A stretch of DNA of 5,960 bases from Vulcanimicrobiota bacterium (lineage in GTDB: Bacteria; Vulcanimicrobiota; Vulcanimicrobiia; Vulcanimicrobiales; Vulcanimicrobiaceae), in NCBI GenBank assembly GCA_019245995.1, contig JAFAQW010000243.1, positions 1 to 5,960 on the forward strand, written 5' to 3'. The translations under genes and the position numbers were made by a program. Position 1 is the first letter of the stretch; each line of letters starts with the position of its first letter. Positions 4,960 to 5,960 of this stretch are shown here, piece by piece. The notes under the pieces were generated by a model, which worked only from the letters and a program-made list of their open reading frames with translations, did not search any database and was not told the origin of the DNA.

Positions 4960-5960
4960 TCAGTGCAACTCTTCGAGCAGTTCCGGCGCGGTGATGCCGC
5001 GCGTCGGGGTGCCGGACGCCGTGACGAGCGCGTTTTCCCTTGCGCGGCTTAACGCATAGCGAAACGCGCGGCGTTCGCGCTCGTAGTAACGCTGCGCCGC
5101 CTTCATGCGAAACACGTAATAGCTGAACTTTGCCGTGCGTGCGGCCCGCGCTTCGCCGACGTTGTCTTTCGGTATCATGCCGAGTTGGCGACTGAAGAGA
5201 AAGGCGTCCGCGGAGTACCAGAGCGGAAACGCGCCGGGCCGCACGTCGGCGACGAGGATGCAGGCGAAGTCGCGCCCTTTCGTCGCCTCGACGCTGCGAA
5301 TCGTCACGAAACCGTCCGGCACACGCGCGTCCCCTCCGCAGGGCAGGTCGCTCGTGGCGCAACGTTCTGCAAATTCGAGTGCGTCGCCGAGCGCAGGCTC
5401 CCGCCCATGACCGGCTTCGGCGAGCTTTCGTAGCAGGCGGTGAAGTAAGACTTGTTGAGCTTGCGCCCGTGCGGAACCGGGCGCGCCGTCGCGCGCGAGC
5501 CCGTCGCGCCAAACACGTCGCACGAAGGCTTCAAAGGAATCGCTTTGGAGCGTTCGCAGCCACTCTCGGCGCAGCCGGCGAAAGTGCGCGACGCGCTCGG
5601 CGGCATCGGGAGTTAGCGCATCGTCGCGCTCGCCGTAGAGAACGTTGTACCCCAGACGCAAGTCGCGTTTGGCGTCCCATTTGGCCGTCCGCGCGGTGGC
5701 TGGCGGTTCCTCGTCCAGCGCAAACAGGGGACGCTGCGGATCAGCGGGTTCCGCGCAGAGCGCGGCCAAAGACGCGTCCGACAGACCGAATACCGGGTTG
5801 GCAAGCGTCCGCAACAGCCAGTCGTGACGAAATGGATCTTGGACGTTCCACAGCGGCGCCAAGGCGTCCAGCGCGCGCCGGTCCTCGAAGAGGTTGACGT
5901 CGCCCTCCACCGCTACCGGTATGCCGGCGTCGAGCAACGCCTCCTCGTACCCTGCGATGG
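4960..5960 (-). CDS. UvrD/PcrA-like superfamily 1 DNA helicase, C-terminal part (5' end outside the window)
   Basis: About 332 residues are visible, and the frame stays open to the right edge, so the Walker A and other N-terminal motifs are not seen. The visible part begins IAGYEEALLDAGIPVAVEGD, matching the segment of UvrD-type helicases where an alternative structure (GIP...G...FE) precedes domain 2A. VTIRSVEATKGRDFACILV (from about visible residue 218) corresponds to motif V, usually TxHxAKGLEF. Glu replaces the usual His, and Arg-Asp replaces Leu-Glu. ERRAFRYALSRAREN (about 295-309) is motif VI, with the Arg of SRAR as the expected arginine finger. The stretch between motifs V and VI is somewhat longer than in UvrD, and no PD-(D/E)xK nuclease domain follows. 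It probably unwinds DNA in repair or in resolving blocked forks. Family is confident; the exact member (UvrD, PcrA, Rep or a lineage-specific variant) is not. Confidence 0.85.
   Translation of the reverse strand, partial: IAGYEEALLDAGIPVAVEGDVNLFEDRRALDALAPLWNVQDPFRHDWLLRTLANPVFGLSDASLAALCAEPADPQRPLFALDEEPPATARTAKWDAKRDLRLGYNVLYGERDDALTPDAAERVAHFRRLRREWLRTLQSDSFEAFVRRVWRDGLARDGAPGSARAQAQQVLLHRLLRKLAEAGHGREPALGDALEFAERCATSDLPCGGDARVPDGFVTIRSVEATKGRDFACILVADVRPGAFPLWYSADAFLFSRQLGMIPKDNVGEARAARTAKFSYYVFRMKAAQRYYERERRAFRYALSRARENALVTASGTPTRGITAPELLEELH

Overview
This GC-rich bacterial window has no RNA genes, CRISPR array, insertion sequence or obvious foreign DNA. It carries tightly packed chromosomal genes, most of them for DNA repair or housekeeping. 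Coding third positions are mostly G or C. The lineage cannot be fixed from sequence alone. The gene style would suit a high-GC soil phylum such as Eremiobacterota, Acidobacteriota or a relative, and this is only an impression. The lipobox with Asn at +2 of the lipoprotein would fit a cell with an outer membrane but does not prove one.

Left part, plus strand: a possible last few codons of an upstream gene, then a complete endonuclease IV gene (nfo, 30-935) with all nine expected metal ligands. Its 3' end runs into a long palindromic element (912-964). A 45-residue ORF of unknown function (969-1106, minus strand) converges on nfo. It is preceded by an exact-consensus sigma70-type promoter (TTGACA, 17 bp, TATAAT, 1146-1174 minus). 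That promoter overlaps a weaker plus-strand promoter (1122-1150) for the next genes, so the two face each other and share their -10 region.

Centre, plus strand: a CGNR zinc-finger regulator (1216-1758) sits 7 bp ahead of a DinB-type Y-family DNA polymerase (1766-2806) that ends in a sliding-clamp binding peptide. These look like a two-gene operon, possibly a stress regulator cotranscribed with a translesion polymerase. With nfo on one side and a UvrD-like helicase further right, the window leans towards DNA repair.

Right part, minus strand: reading in the direction of transcription, a UvrD/PcrA-like helicase (C-terminal part only, running off the right edge), 10 bp, a GNAT acetyltransferase (3990-4949), 51 bp, and a beta-propeller lipoprotein (2814-3938) that converges on dinB with a 7-bp gap. 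No clear intrinsic terminator was found at any junction.

Nothing here is clearly a new biological system. The parts most worth following up are the small ORF with its exact-consensus promoter, the shared divergent control region in front of the regulator-dinB pair, and the palindromic element that supplies the end of nfo.
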